Source of the DNA: Galeruca laticollis
Taxonomy: Eukaryota; Arthropoda; Insecta; Coleoptera; Chrysomelidae
Length of the DNA: 64,000 bases
Reading direction: 5' to 3'
NCBI GenBank assembly: GCA_963921935.1
Contig: OY998175.1
Span: 289,486,246-289,550,245, forward strand
The notes under the pieces were generated by a model. That model was given only the letters and a program-made list of their open reading frames with translations. It was not told the origin of the DNA and did not search any database. The translations under genes and the position numbers were made by a program. Shown here piece after piece: positions 24,041 through 36,140 of this stretch. Each line of letters opens with the position of its first letter. Within the stretch, counting starts at the first letter, position 1.

Positions 24041-24530
24041 TGTAATGTTTTTTCTTATTTATTAACACGTTTTTTTACGAGTGGGATAAATTCATACACA
24101 CGGTAGGTTCACTTACTTAATTTATTTATTCACTACACTATTCACTAATACTTAATTTAGATACACTTAAACTTCATCTATATACAGACAACCTTTATTA
24201 TTAATTTATATCAACACTCCACTCATTTATATTCACTTATTTACTGTTTATCCCACGATGTCAACTTAGAACTAAACTCACTCCCCCCGGTTGGTTCCTT
24301 ATATATTAGTGCCATTTTTACTAGATAATTCTAGATTGCGGCTTACACAAAAACAATTGCTTTCTGATCTTTCCTAGATAAAACTGGTCACAAAAACAAT
24401 GTCTAGATAAGATAGTCACAATCATAAACAGTTCTAAGAAATTCCTGCGCATCCGCCATGATTTTAACTTTCATACATGACATAGACAAAGTCGGATTCA
24501 GGGTCTACACTAGTGTGCTATTTCGTAACA
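24041..24530 (-). repeat. 3' LTR of gypsy family A (copy 3)
   Basis: In minus orientation the LTR begins TGTTACGAAATAGCACACT at 24530 and ends ACATTACA at 24041 (490 bp). It is preceded by a polypurine tract GAGGAGGGGG (24534-24545 region), which would prime plus-strand DNA. It matches the 5' LTR at 11393-11876 over its length with several small differences. Confidence 0.85.
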
Positions 24531-26012
24531 TTACCCCCTCCTCAAATGGAAGTTCCTCCAGGAACTTTTGTGTAGTCGAGACTGGATATTTGAATCGGCA
24601 ACTGGCCCTATTTCTACATTTTTTGATCTTATGGAAATAACAGGGCTCCGTCTTCATCGGATACTGATAACGGAGTTTGTAGCTGCAAATTAATATCTGG
24701 ACACCGGTATCTTGGAAGATCACCTCTATCATGTTCCTGCTGAACCGCGAATCCAACTGGTTACTCGCTATCTTAGGCATAGCCATTTTCTTCACGCTGG
24801 ATTCCAACACATGGTCTCGGAGGTTTCGAAATGCTTCCCACACATCGCGGTGGGTAGATCGATCTTTAAATTAATTTTTAGTTACCACTTAGAAGACGTA
24901 CCACGATTCTCTCATTCTCTTTTTTTCAGCCCGTTCCAAAGATTGACCAGCTACTGATAACATCTGTTCGAATCTGGCATTAGAATTGTCAGTGGTCGTT
25001 GTTTGACGAACTATAGACGTCACTGGTACGCAGGATCCAATCCTGGTTTCATTCTTGATGGTAACTGAGTAATCATTCACGTTTATCACACGTACTGGGA
25101 TCTCTTTTGCCGACGTAACCAATTCTTTTCCAATTAGTACTCCTTTGCCAACCTCTTCGTCGTGGTTCCTTGGCTCCATCATAACCGGTGTACATGATTC
25201 CCTGTAACCGTGCTACTTTCATAATTTCGCTTGGTGCAGGTAGAACGGTATCTTCCTGTACAGCTGCCAATACCGCGCTGCCTTCATATGGATGAACGAA
25301 TACCTCCTCGTAACCCACTTTAATGGTTCTGTTTCTAAAGTCTAATTGGAAACCATGTACATTCATTAGGTCCATTTCCAGAATCACGTCTTCTTCAATG
25401 TCAGCTACGATTACAGTATGCGTGAGCTTTTCTGCGCCAATTCCCAATTGGATTTGTGTCTCACCGTGAACGTTGGCACTCTCACCTCTGTGGCGGTCCG
25501 CAGTCGCAGTCTCGTTGGTAGAAGCTTCTTCTTGGAGATTATTATTTCAGGTCGTACAATGGTTCTAGTTGCTCCAGTGTCTACCAGCAGAGCATATTTC
25601 TTGCCATTTACTTCGCCATCCACATATACACTGTCGTTGCGACATCTGAGCGAAGCTATAAGTATGAGAGGGTCTTTGGAACAATCATGAGTCGATGCTG
25701 CCCCCTCGTAGCCGACCCGTTCTAGTTTTCCTGTGACTGGGGTTCTTGGTTTGCAGGAGTCCTGGGGCGCTCACACGAACTACGTACATGCCCTAGCTCG
25801 CCACAATTCCAGCATCTGATCTTTCCCGGCTTCTTATCCATCATACTTTTTATTAAACTGACGAACTGGTCAAATCTGTCTTCGCCACCTTCTTCTTGGA
25901 TGGTTCTAATTTTGTTATATCCCGAAGCCTTCGTTGCTGCTTCATATTCCAAATCAGTGGTCAATGCGTCCACAAATTTTTTGGGATGGGCTAAACGAAG
26001 CGTCCATGTTGT
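24531..26012 (-). pseudogene. gypsy family A gag-protease with pol deleted (copy 3)
   Basis: Read from 26012 downward: capsid end HPKKFVDALTTDLEYEAATK, then the CCHC zinc knuckle CWNCGELGHVRSSC at about 25800. The retropepsin follows, with catalytic LVDTGATRTIV (about 25590) after a short linker containing VYVDGEVNGKKYALL. The post-protease region continues to 24889. There the frame jumps to the extreme end of pol (24843-24505, ending EELPFEEGVMLRNSTLV) just before the polypurine tract. The reverse transcriptase, RNase H and integrase are therefore deleted. 5' LTR and N-terminal gag are also missing. Frameshifts are present. Confidence 0.85.
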
Positions 26013-26127
26013 CCTAGAAAAATAATTTACTAATATCCACCGCCGCGGAAAATAGTATGCTTTATAGATACCTCAAAAATATTAGTTATTACTGGCTGAT
26101 AAAATATAAGTGAATCCTTATAATTTA

Positions 26128-27365
26128 AGTGACTACTTGAAAATAGTTGAGTTCGCTCAATGACATAAGTAATTAGTCGCGTCAACGCCTGCGAAAATAG
26201 GGATGAACCTGGGAAAGTGGTGCGACAGGACGGATCGGGATGCGATTTTCTGCATTCTCTTCTAAAAACGATTATCACGAAATGTGGTGCGGTAGATTTT
26301 TCCTCCCACCGAAAATTACATTGCTGCAGGCCAAAGTGCACGCGAAAATGCATTATCTGGGAGGCCTTTTGGAAGATTTTCAAATTTGATAAATAAGGGT
26401 CAGTACTGGCCCGGATCAGGTACTCGGGAGTTTTCGAGGCGACTGATCACGAATATAATGTTCAAATTGACTTCCGAACACCTGGTGCACTAGAACCTGA
26501 CCCTAAACGTCATCTCCGGGGGTTTTCCTGACACAATCAAAGAAGGTCAACCAAAAATCATTTTGGGTTTTTTTGGCTCGCTGAATCCAAATCTGGCATC
26601 GGTGAACACCCCACTGGCACCTGGTGCACCGAAACGCGGGCTAAAACCTCATCTCCGAGAGTTTTCTTGAGAAGAGTGCCAAAAACAACCCGAAAATCAT
26701 AATAGGGCAGTTTTGTGAGGCGGTGGTTCCGAATTTCACGTCAAAACCAACCTTCACGACCCCTGTGGAAATATTGATTCTACTTAAATAATGCGAGGAG
26801 GAGAGAAATTAATATAAAGTAAATAAAGAAGTCAATATTGGGGTCGTATCTGTACAACTCTCGGAGATGCAGTTCAAGCCCAGGTTTCGGTGCACCAGGT
26901 GCCGGTGGGGTGCTCGCCGATGCCAGATTTGGATTCAGCGGGCCAAAAAACCCCCCAAAATAATTTTTGGTTGACCTTCTTTGATTGTGTCAGGAAAACC
27001 CCCGAAGATGACGTTTAGGGTCAAGTTCTGGTGCACCAGGTGTTCGGAGGTCAATTTGAACATTATAATCGTGATCAGCGGCCTCGAAAACCCCCGAGTA
27101 CCCGATCCCGGCCAGTTCTGACCCTTATTTATCAAATTTGAAAATCTTCCACAAGGCCTCCCAGATAATGCATTTTTCGCGTGCACTTTGGCCTGCAGCA
27201 ATGCAATTTTCGGTGGGAGGGAAAATCTACCACACCACATTTCGTGATAATCGTTTTTGGAAGAGAATGCAGAAAACCGCATCCCGATCCGTCCTGTCGC
27301 ACCACTTTCCCAACAGTTCGCAGGCGTTGATGCGACTAAATCTATTTTACATAAAGTAGTCACTG
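26128..27365. repeat. large fold-back element (two arms of about 520-650 bp)
   Basis: The segment 26128-26782 is repeated inverted as 26832-27365, with a loop of about 50 bp. Matching landmarks are GTCGC-TCAACGCCTGCGAA at both outer ends (26176 and 27336), AGTGGTGCGACAGGACGGAT, TGCATTCTCTTC, CACCTGGTGCAC and, innermost, ACGACCCC/GGGGTCGT. The left arm has an extra piece of about 75 bp (26677-26752). Each arm also contains two to three diverged direct units of about 138 bp marked by CACCTGGTGCA and 'ATCTCCGxGxGTTTTC'. G+C is clearly above the surroundings. Long open frames here are by-products of the repeat; no protein is recognisable. Confidence 0.9.
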
Positions 27366-30300
27366 ACCTTTTATTCAATTATTATTGACAGGAGAAAGTA
27401 CAAGCCAATACTCCATTTTATTCAATAGACTCATATGTTTTGTACATACTAAGGCCTTATTTCTACGAGCTACTTTTTAAAATCGCTTTCGACAACAAAA
27501 AGTGGTCGTTTGTGGCGTACTCTCGCCAGTTGCAGTTCCGTTTAACGGCAATGTATAAACTGACGCTTTTTACACGGGCATTTTTCAACAACAATTGAAC
27601 TCTCGCCACCATGAGTGGTCCACTGACTACAAGACGATTGTAGCCAGCGAATAACTTTTTCCACAAGCTACGAGCAATGCAGCCTCATTTTTGTCGTCAA
27701 ATCGTCAGTATTCAAGATGGAACCGTCTGACGTTTGTCGAAATACAGGCGGAACTGCAATTTGAGTCTATAATAGTAATGTATTCCGCAATATAATTCAA
27801 AAGGAAGAAGCGTGTGGAAAATGGTGAAGTATTTCGTGAAACCTTTCAGGCATGAAATAGTAAGCTGATATTGTCCTTCTCATAACAGTATGTGTCTTCA
27901 ATATCATTGGCCTAACTTCATGTAATATATCTCAAAAACTGGAAAGCTACGAAGTTTGGGATAGTGTGTATGGAATGTCCAAACTGAAAATGTGATGGGC
28001 CCAGAATCTAGGAGATTTTCTTCTTCGCCTAACCTTTTGTTCAAGTATCAAAAGCAATAGAGCCATGTTAACTTCTGCGAAGTATTTGCTACACTGAAAT
28101 TTCCACTCCAATATTGACTACATTTTGACTACAAAATGTAACTGGGTCAGACCACTTCAGTCGACGCAACTGTTACAAACATTTTATCGTCGATGTCAAC
28201 TTTAAAACGTGGTCTAAAGCTGGGAAAATACAGAGAATGATTACCAGCATCAGGCTCAAAAGATGAAAATATTTTCATCTTAATTTAAGTTTGTAGAAAA
28301 AATGGGTCGACTGGAATTAGTGGAATTTCCAAAAAATTGAGCATTTTCAAAATTTTTTCCAAGCAATAATGTGTGTACTCGTGCCGAAATGTTTAAATTG
28401 GAGAATCAAAGTGACAATGGTCACAACACTGTAATCGTAACTTCTCCTCTCGAGAGTTTCGATCAAAGATTATCCAATTTATTTGTGTACATTCTGAAAT
28501 AAACGTCTAAGTTTCTCGTTTTTCGTCTCCATCCAAATTTTCGGCGTTCAATGAATTTTTAATAATTCTTATTGGCATCAACATCTTTCATTTCCAAGGA
28601 AATGAAGGGAGAATTAAAATCGTATAGCACTCCAAAAATGTCGGTTCAGAATTTGTATCAGAAGAATGAGGGGTCAATTGCACACACTGAACTCATTGTT
28701 CGCTGACCTACGACGCTCAATGTAGGTTAAAGAAGGTATTTATATTATTAAATCTTTATCAACGTTGAGATGGGAGGCACGGCTGAATAGAAAGTATATA
28801 ATTTTGTAATACCATCACTAGGATGCAATTTCCTATTTTATGAGTGTTTCTTTTCACTGGTTTATCAGAGTATTAGGATATTTATGTTTGAAAAAGGGAT
28901 GTTTTGAGGCTCGAATTTATGTATTCTTTAGTTGAACAAGTATTTAGTTTAATTTGTACTTTCAGGAGATATGTTCCAATTGTGCCAACTGAAAGACTGT
29001 AATAAAGTCAATTGTCGTGAAATGGCAGCAATTGAAGGCATGTTACTTTTGGCTCAATATGTGATGATACTTTGTTTTAGAATAGGTAATTATTGGTAGT
29101 ACTAGATGATTGTTCTGAAAGTTTTTATAATCTTTTGCTGAACTTCTAATTTAAATCTTTCCGTCAAGGCAGAGGTTGGAAATAGAAAACGAGCTTAAAG
29201 CTGTTCCTCAATTATTAGGAAAGCTCATAAGAAAGCAGTGTATAATTATCGTCAGTGCCATGGTCAATCTATTAGTGCCGATTGTGATTTGTGTTTCGAA
29301 AGGTTTGATTTTATCTTTAAGAAAGTTATCTGTGTACATTGGAATGCTCTTTGGAGATGTCAGATTAGAAGTATAATGCAGAAGCGTTTGACTTAAATAT
29401 TTGATTTGTTGGTATAAATAGACTTTACTAACAGTCGCTGTATTCCACAAAATTTCACATACATATACATATTGTTACGGGTTCAAACTGATTGAAGTTA
29501 GTTGAAACTAAATTAAAAGTTTCAATTTCAATAACTTGTTTGTTTACTAAATAATATAAGAAATTCTTCTTTTATTGTTCCCTCATTTTAAACGGTCTAA
29601 ACATAAAGGGCTATCCCTACCAAAGAGTCAAGCTGGCTAGTTGAAGACCAGTAAGTAATTAAGGTTGGTACTTTGACTCATCTATCTAATTGACCTACTG
29701 TCATTATGCTTTTATTTTCCCTCCCACTTGTTTTTATCTTTTTATGGCTGAATTTTACCTGTATGAGGTAAACCGAACTTCTACGGATTTTTGACGCCAA
29801 AAAGGAAAAAAAGGAAACACTTTCCGAGACTATTTATCATATTTTCACGTATTGAAAAGCCCGCAAGGGGATATTTTATAAATTAGTCTACTTAAAAGCC
29901 ACTCCACCTTCGGTAAGTCTACCTAACCTAACCTAACCACGTTTCAACTAACCACCATATTCTTTCAACTCTTTTAGGCTTTTTTTTTCTACTTCGGATC
30001 ATTAGTTACTGATAGTAGTACCGTTGCTGTGACTATCTGCATGGTTCACCACAGATAGACGTCCTGATAACCACTTTTGATATAGCCAGACTACAGACCG
30101 CAAGTAAGAGTATAGTTCATTATTTTTTGTATCGCATCATTTGCATAGCGACTAGCGAGAAACTGAATTCCACTCCACCATAGTAGAGGACTCCACAGAA
30201 CTAATATTTTAAATAGGTTCATAAAATAACATCTACTACCTACTTACCTTGTGAACTTATTAGTACTAGTAGGGGAATTGCGTATAGTGTTAAACGTAAA

Positions 30301-31595
30301 CTGTTTCAACTTTATTTAAACATCTTGTTTCATCCACAATCTTATCGCAAAATAAAAAGTTAAGAACTGTTATACAGTACCTTTCATGATAACTAAACGT
30401 GAATAATATTGATTCACCCACCCCTTTCTCCACTGTAACTAGCTGGTCATCAAACTGGTTTTATATATGAGTATAATCAACAAACATTTATTTGTTACCT
30501 ATTGATCATGTAGGTAACAATATAACCATCCTCATTTGGTTTATAATTTTGATCATTTTCTGAGTATATAATCAAAGACTGAATGAATATACGTTTCAAC
30601 AGGTATTGATTTATATTTTTTCCAGGAAAGCGGACACACAAATAACGTTTATGACAAATATATTAAAAAAGATATGACTTACATAGTAATTAAAAAATTA
30701 TTTGTAATATTACATCACGGCCCAATACCATTATTCCTTTTCACTGGGTTTCCTCTGTACCTATTTCACAATTAATTGGAGTAAATGAAAGAAGCAATTG
30801 AGTGGAGAAAAAGAAAGACAAGAAAATTCTCAATCGAGGCGACACAAACGAAAATATATATACATTCTTGTTTCGGTTATCGTATCATGTAGTTAAGAAA
30901 GAAATAGAAGCCAAGGGAAACTTGCGTTCTAAATCAAACTTTATTACAACCGTATTACGAAGGTCGGCAAAACTTTCTAACTCCGATCTAAAACTGCCCT
31001 GTCTGATCGTTGTCGGTTTGGTAGCCATTAACCAATCAACTGCAATATAAATTTCATTTTAACTTTCCACCGCCGCAAATAGGGATCTACAAATAAAATG
31101 TTTATATGTTACGTTTTATATATATTAATACAGTTCCTTTATTTGAAATTGAAAGAAACGATAAAAAAGGTAAATTACACCGAACTACAAAATTTAAAAA
31201 AAATTTTGTTGCCAAGTATTTTTGAACGAATTTAGGGTAATTCAAAAATAAAAGCAGTTTTTCCAAATTGGCTCTAGTTTTTGAGGTAATGGATACGTAA
31301 TTTTTTAAAGAATTTAGCTATAACATATGCTTTTTATTTTTTGAGAAAAATTTACGAACAAGAAATTTACGTAGAAACGAGAGTTCGACTCTGTTTAGTG
31401 AGCGTACCACGTGCCGACTGCTGATCACGTGATCAGTGCGTGCACTTGTTTGTCTTGTGTATCTTGATTTTAACTGTCAGTTCAGCGTAAGCAGTGGTTC
31501 TACAAGACTTAGCGTCGCGGTTATTGTGCTTTTCTTACATATTTTGTGTATTTAGTTCTTATTGCCTACCTAGTGAAGCTATTTAAATTTAAAAG
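27366..31595. other. noncoding, no gene recognised
   Basis: Scanned without a convincing gene. Three copies of CCTAA occur at 29922-29938. The open frame 30802-31050 (+) is lysine-rich at its start and unrecognised. The stretch 27460-27740 is GC-richer and contains CTCTCGCC twice (27522, 27600) but gives no family assignment. The 3' part (31230-31290) is part of a putative inverted repeat with 33534-33558. Confidence 0.4.
31421..31436. promoter_or_regulatory. 16-bp perfect palindrome with CACGTG core
   Basis: CTGATCACGTGATCAG is a perfect palindrome centred on an E-box. A second CACGTG lies at 31408-31413, and the pseudogene start is 160 bp downstream. Paired E-boxes would be a bHLH-factor binding site if the region is or was a promoter; that role is inferred. 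Confidence 0.4.
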
Positions 31596-33355
31596 ATGTC
31601 AAGTGGAAGGTAGGAGTACATGTGACGAATATTTGTAACTATATTTTTAACTAAAGTTACTCTTTTTTCAGAGGAATGAGTTCTTCACGCAGAAGCTGTT
31701 TGAACAGCCCTAATGTCTTCTCCTACATTAGTGGCGAATATACTGTAGCGAAACAAAGAAAAACTATCACAGATTTTGTTAGACAAGCTTATCAAGCTTA
31801 CTTCGGCGTACAGCTTGGAGACCAAGACAAGTCCTGGGCTCCCCATATAGTGTGCAAAACGTGTGTCGAATGTTTACGACAGTGGTCAAACGAAAGGAGA
31901 AACAGTTCGAAATTTGGTGTGCCCATGGTGTGGAGAGAACCTTAAAACCACCATGATTATGGTTATTTTTGTTTAGTTAATGTGAAAGGTTTTAAGATAT
32001 ACAAGAAAGGCAAATGGGATTATCCTTATTTAGAATCAGCACGAATACCTGTGCCACATAGCAAAGAGATTCCCGTACCAGTATATACAACACTGCCAGA
32101 TGTTCTGATGGCGGAAGAAGAAGAAGAAATTAAGGACCAGTACAGTAGCAGTGGAAGTGAATATGAGCAGGAAATACAATCAACACCACAGCAGTTCTCT
32201 CAAGAAGAACTGAATGACCTAATACGGGATCTCGGTCTATCAAAGCAAGCATTTGAACTTCTGGTATCCAGATTTAAAAAAAAACTGTCTACAACCAGAT
32301 ATAAAAATAACCATTTATAGAACACGAGAGGTGAAACTTGTTCCTTACTTTAGCCAAGATGAAGATCTTATTTATTGCAACAACATTCCCGGACTCTTTC
32401 GTCAAATGGGAATACAGTTGGTTCCAGGTGATTGGCTACTATTCATAGACAGTTCCAGTAGAAGCTTAAAGTGTGTTTTGCTACACAATGGCAACCGATA
32501 TGCGTCAATTCCTATCGCCCACTCAACAAAACTTGAGGAAGAATATCAAAACATCAAGTTGGTATTACAGAAACTATCCTATGAAGAATATCAGTTTTCC
32601 ATTTGTGTTGTTCAAAAAATGGTCAACTTCTTGCTTGGGCAGCAAGGTGGGTACACAAAATACCCTTGTTTTATCAGCTTGTGGTATAGTAGGGTGAAGC
32701 AAGATCATTGGAATATGGTTAGTTGGCCAATAAGATAAAATATGACTGTAGGAACAGCAAATGTCATAAACGATCCATTGGTTGACCGTGAAAAAATAAT
32801 TCTCCCACCGCTCCACATCAAGTTAGGACTAATGAAACAATTTATTAAGGCTTTGAGTAAAGATGGCGAGTGCTTCAAATACATTTGTAGATCGTTTCCT
32901 AGGCTAAGTATGGAAAAGCGGGTATTTTTGATGGCCCTCAAATTCGCAAACTTATTAAGGACTCTCATTTCACAAATCACATGACGACACTTGAAGCTGT
33001 TGCTTGGTGTAGCTTTGTTATGGTGGTTAAAAATTACTTGGGTAATCACGAAGCGGACAATTACAAGGAATTAGTGCAACAGATGTTATTAAACTTTTAA
33101 ACCTTGGGTACTAGTATGAGTATTAAAGTACACTTTCTTCACAGCCACTTGGATAAACTTCCCGACAATCTTGGCAATTTCAGTGAGGAACAAGGGGAAC
33201 GATTCCACCAGGATATAAAGGAGATGGAGGTAAGGTATCAGGGCAGATGGGATCATCATATGATGGCAGACTATTATTGGAGTCTCCAACGTGATGTACC
33301 TGACGGTCCTCATAAAAGAAAATCCTACAAAAAGAGCTTCTTTCCTACGAATTAG
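31596..33355 (+). pseudogene. unnamed multicopy arthropod protein family, pseudogene
   Basis: Exon 1 (31596-31609) and exon 2 (from 31672) are joined by a 62-bp GT-AG intron. The protein reads MSSGRGMSSSRRSCLNSP and continues with KSWAPHIVCKTCVECLRQW, KFGVPMVWREP, YFCLVNVKGF, WDYPYLESARIPVPH, LLFIDSSSRSLKCVLLHNGN, FLLGQQGGYTKYPCF, IILPPLHIKLGLMKQFIKAL and EEQGERFHQDIKEMEVRYQG. I recognise this as a repeated, uncharacterised family in arthropod gene sets, probably transposon-derived. It is broken by TAA stops at 31943, 32736 and 33098 and by frameshifts in the A-run near 32275 and near 32920. All blocks remain colinear and well conserved, so the loss is recent. A possible polyadenylation signal AATAAA is at 33402. 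Confidence 0.8.
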
Positions 33356-33409
33356 ATGTAATTTTTTGAATTAAATTATTTCTTTGCTGTTATACCTAAT
33401 CAATAAATG

Positions 33410-34800
33410 AATTTTATTATTTTTTCGTTTCTCTTTTTTTGAAACCACTTTAATATTTTTTACTAAAAGTTGCTTATAAGGGTCATTGGTCTATTAAATT
33501 GATATTTTTCTCTATCTTATCATATTTTGATAATATATCTCTAAAATTAGAGCCAATTCATCTAAATGGACTTCAAATTCGTGATAAGCGCCACGAAATT
33601 ACCTAGAAATCGCCCAAATATTGTTGACAATAAAATTGGTGTTGATCAGTGTTATGTATACCTTTGTGTGTAATACTTTTGATATACGCAGTATTATATA
33701 TAAAATCACTATTTTTGAAAGATTCAGTATATATAAAATTTGACATTTTTGATTTCCGATGCCATTTATATAGAATATATTTAATGATGAATAGATCATG
33801 TTACAATTTGGAAAAAATATTCAAAATCTCTTAAAACAGAGGTCACTGCTATCATATTTACGGTAATAATAAAAGGATTCAAAATCTCTCTTTGTTATTG
33901 GGAAACAAATTTAGTTTTTTGTTAAAATAAAAAGAAAGTTCGTAACCACAGGAGGAGATAATTATTTATTTGAAAAAGATTTAGTTAGTTGAATTTGATA
34001 CCTTGAAAGGACAACATCGTATTTTAGAGTTGTCTAAACATTTTGTATAAAAGAAATAGAATAACAAATTTAGTGGTATAATCAATAATTGTAACGCCTC
34101 ATTCGATACTCATCTAAATTCAGTGCGTGTGCTTTTTTGGAAAATTTCTAAATCATATTAGAAAGAAAGTGAAAGTTCCAGAATTCTAAATTACATTTGG
34201 AAGTGTACGAGTTTTTCCTGTTCCTAGTTGGTGAGTCTACTCCAGTTATTATTATTTAGCAAATGATCAGACATTTAAACAAAATTTTGAATTAGATGCA
34301 TCTAAAATTATAAGAAAGAATAATTTCAATTCATATGAAATACTGAATATGTATAGAAGAAGCTGAACTATTCGAATAATTATTACCAAACTTCAGGACG
34401 GTGATCGTGGTATTTGACATTTTAATTGAAAAGTTTATAAACGTTGCAAATTATCTATAACTATCTATTGACAAAATTTAATATTAAATACCTTAACAGT
34501 CCTTCTATTGTCTTTTTCTACCAAATTATTATAGAGTCCTAGCTTCTCTAATTTCCACAAAAAGTCTATTTACATTGTCCCAAAATTTTACCAAAGTTTC
34601 TTCACACTTCCAGTCCTTATATTCCACTTTTAATTTTTTTTTATTTTAATTAATTATTAATACTATTCGTCTTTTATTATAGACTATTCACTTATTCAAT
34701 TTAAGCACCATCATTACTCCTTCCCAGTTACTAGTTACTAAGGAAAAAGGTTGTTGCATCAATCAAATTTTATTATTTATTCATAGCAATGATCTAATGT
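33410..34800. other. AT-rich noncoding, nothing recognised
   Basis: No gene. The first 150 bases include ATTAGAGCCAATT (33546-33558), the inverse of part of 31265-31288. Otherwise featureless AT-rich DNA. Confidence 0.5.
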
Positions 34801-35129
34801 CACACCATCTCCGCACACTTTGAGCTCCGCTGCTTCCAAACATCAATCCCCACACACTCCAACACATTACAACCTCCAGTTACTTTCTAGCGAAAAGCCC
34901 ATCCAATACTCTCAATTCCATACACTAAAACATACTTTCCTAGTCACTTCTAAAAAATTTTTTACTAGACACCTTTTCTACCCCCAACTCAATTTCTCAG
35001 TCAACGCGCACTAAACCATCCAACACACCCCCAACCCAGCCCTGAAGAGGAAACCAATCCTACATCAGGGCATCACAAGAAAAGTTCAACTTCTCCCATG
35101 AAAACTCCATTCAACAGAACTCACTCACG

Positions 35130-35131
<2 letters not shown>
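34801..35131 (+). repeat. C-rich LINE 3' UTR fragment
   Basis: CAACACACCCCCAACCCAGC at 35018 and the following GAGGAAAC-AATCCTA-ATCAGGGC recur almost identically at 55757-55805, downstream of a LINE reverse transcriptase. TTTCTAGCGA-AAGCCCA is also shared. This is therefore the 3' UTR of another copy of that LINE, followed here by a (CT)n array that may represent its tail. Confidence 0.65.
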
Positions 35132-35132
<1 letters not shown>

Positions 35133-35191
<59 letters not shown>

Positions 35192-35214
35192 TCTCTCTTT
35201 CTCTCTCTCTCTCT
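35133..35214. repeat. (CT)n microsatellite
   Basis: About 82 bp of CT dinucleotides with two interruptions (CGCC at 35181, TTT at 35198). Confidence 0.97.
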
Positions 35215-35399
35215 AATATAAAAATTTTATTTACATTATCCATATTATATAGTCAAATTAATTATTAATTTTATTTTGAACTTAGATTTGAAATTATTTT
35301 TATTGCGATATTTTGAAGTTTATACATTTTTGCTCCACCGTGACAGGTCCTAACCATATGGCGGTGCACTTCTTCAGTTGATTTTTGTTAAATTGAAAT

Positions 35400-36140
35400 G
35401 AACTCACCCAAGTTCGAAGACGGCTTCAGACCTTCAGACCCTATCTTCCAAACTAACTATTTATTCTGCGGAACTCCATCCATCTTGAAGAAATAACATC
35501 TAGAACAGCGGCCAACACGGTCCTCAACAAGATCAATCATGCCGAAATCTCGACTCCAGAGTGGTGTATAGCTTCAAACGCCGTTTTTTCGGGGATTTCC
35601 TCCCTCAAAGGCATCAGACGGATAATCAAGGTGTCGGTATAACTACTTCTGACCTTCAAGTATACCATGTGGTTAAGTCCAAAATGGCTGCCTCAATATT
35701 AGACTTGTGTTGAAAGAAACAGATACCGATGAAGAAAAATTGATAGGTTGGCGAATCTGGAATTAATGTTCCACTCAACGACTGTACTATTTCAAAAAAA
35801 ATGTTCAGTACGCTTACCTCCTGGTTACAGGAAACCCTCTTTAACCAATTTACAACGGCAGAGAATAGCTTCTTAAGAATGCCAGCAAACGAAAAACCAA
35901 AAATCAGCTACTTCCTTTCGATATTTCCAAAACTGGACAAGTTAACCCGAAACTAAACAAACTGCAAGTTTTTGTGAACCTCAACGGCCAATCAAACTCT
36001 GATAATCCCTATGAAACATTCTCATTTTCGGCTGACCAATGGAATATCTCCAATACAAATAACGAACTCCGAACTCAACCGAGCTGGCTTAGCGAATTTC
36101 AGATTTATGTATTCCCTAATACTCAACCTGTTTGGTGAAA
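35400..36140 (+). pseudogene. decayed ORF of unknown family
   Basis: Codon-like composition and broken open segments suggest an old coding region: AANTVLNKINHAEISTPEWC and then IASNAVFSGISSLKGIRRII near 35500-35640, VYHVVKSKMAASILDLC in another frame near 35660, and DNPYETFSFSADQWNISNTN near 36000-36060. It lies just right of a LINE 3' UTR and could be the ORF1 of a LINE, but I recognise no domain. At least five frame breaks. Confidence 0.35.

Noticed and set aside
26935..27378. 147-codon open frame on minus strand
   Set aside because: It lies across one arm of the fold-back element; the matching arm gives a different broken frame, so it is a by-product of GC-rich repeat DNA.
28960..29060. 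possible host exon after TTTCAG
   Set aside because: A single splice-like site with about 60 bases of open frame and no partner exon is not enough.
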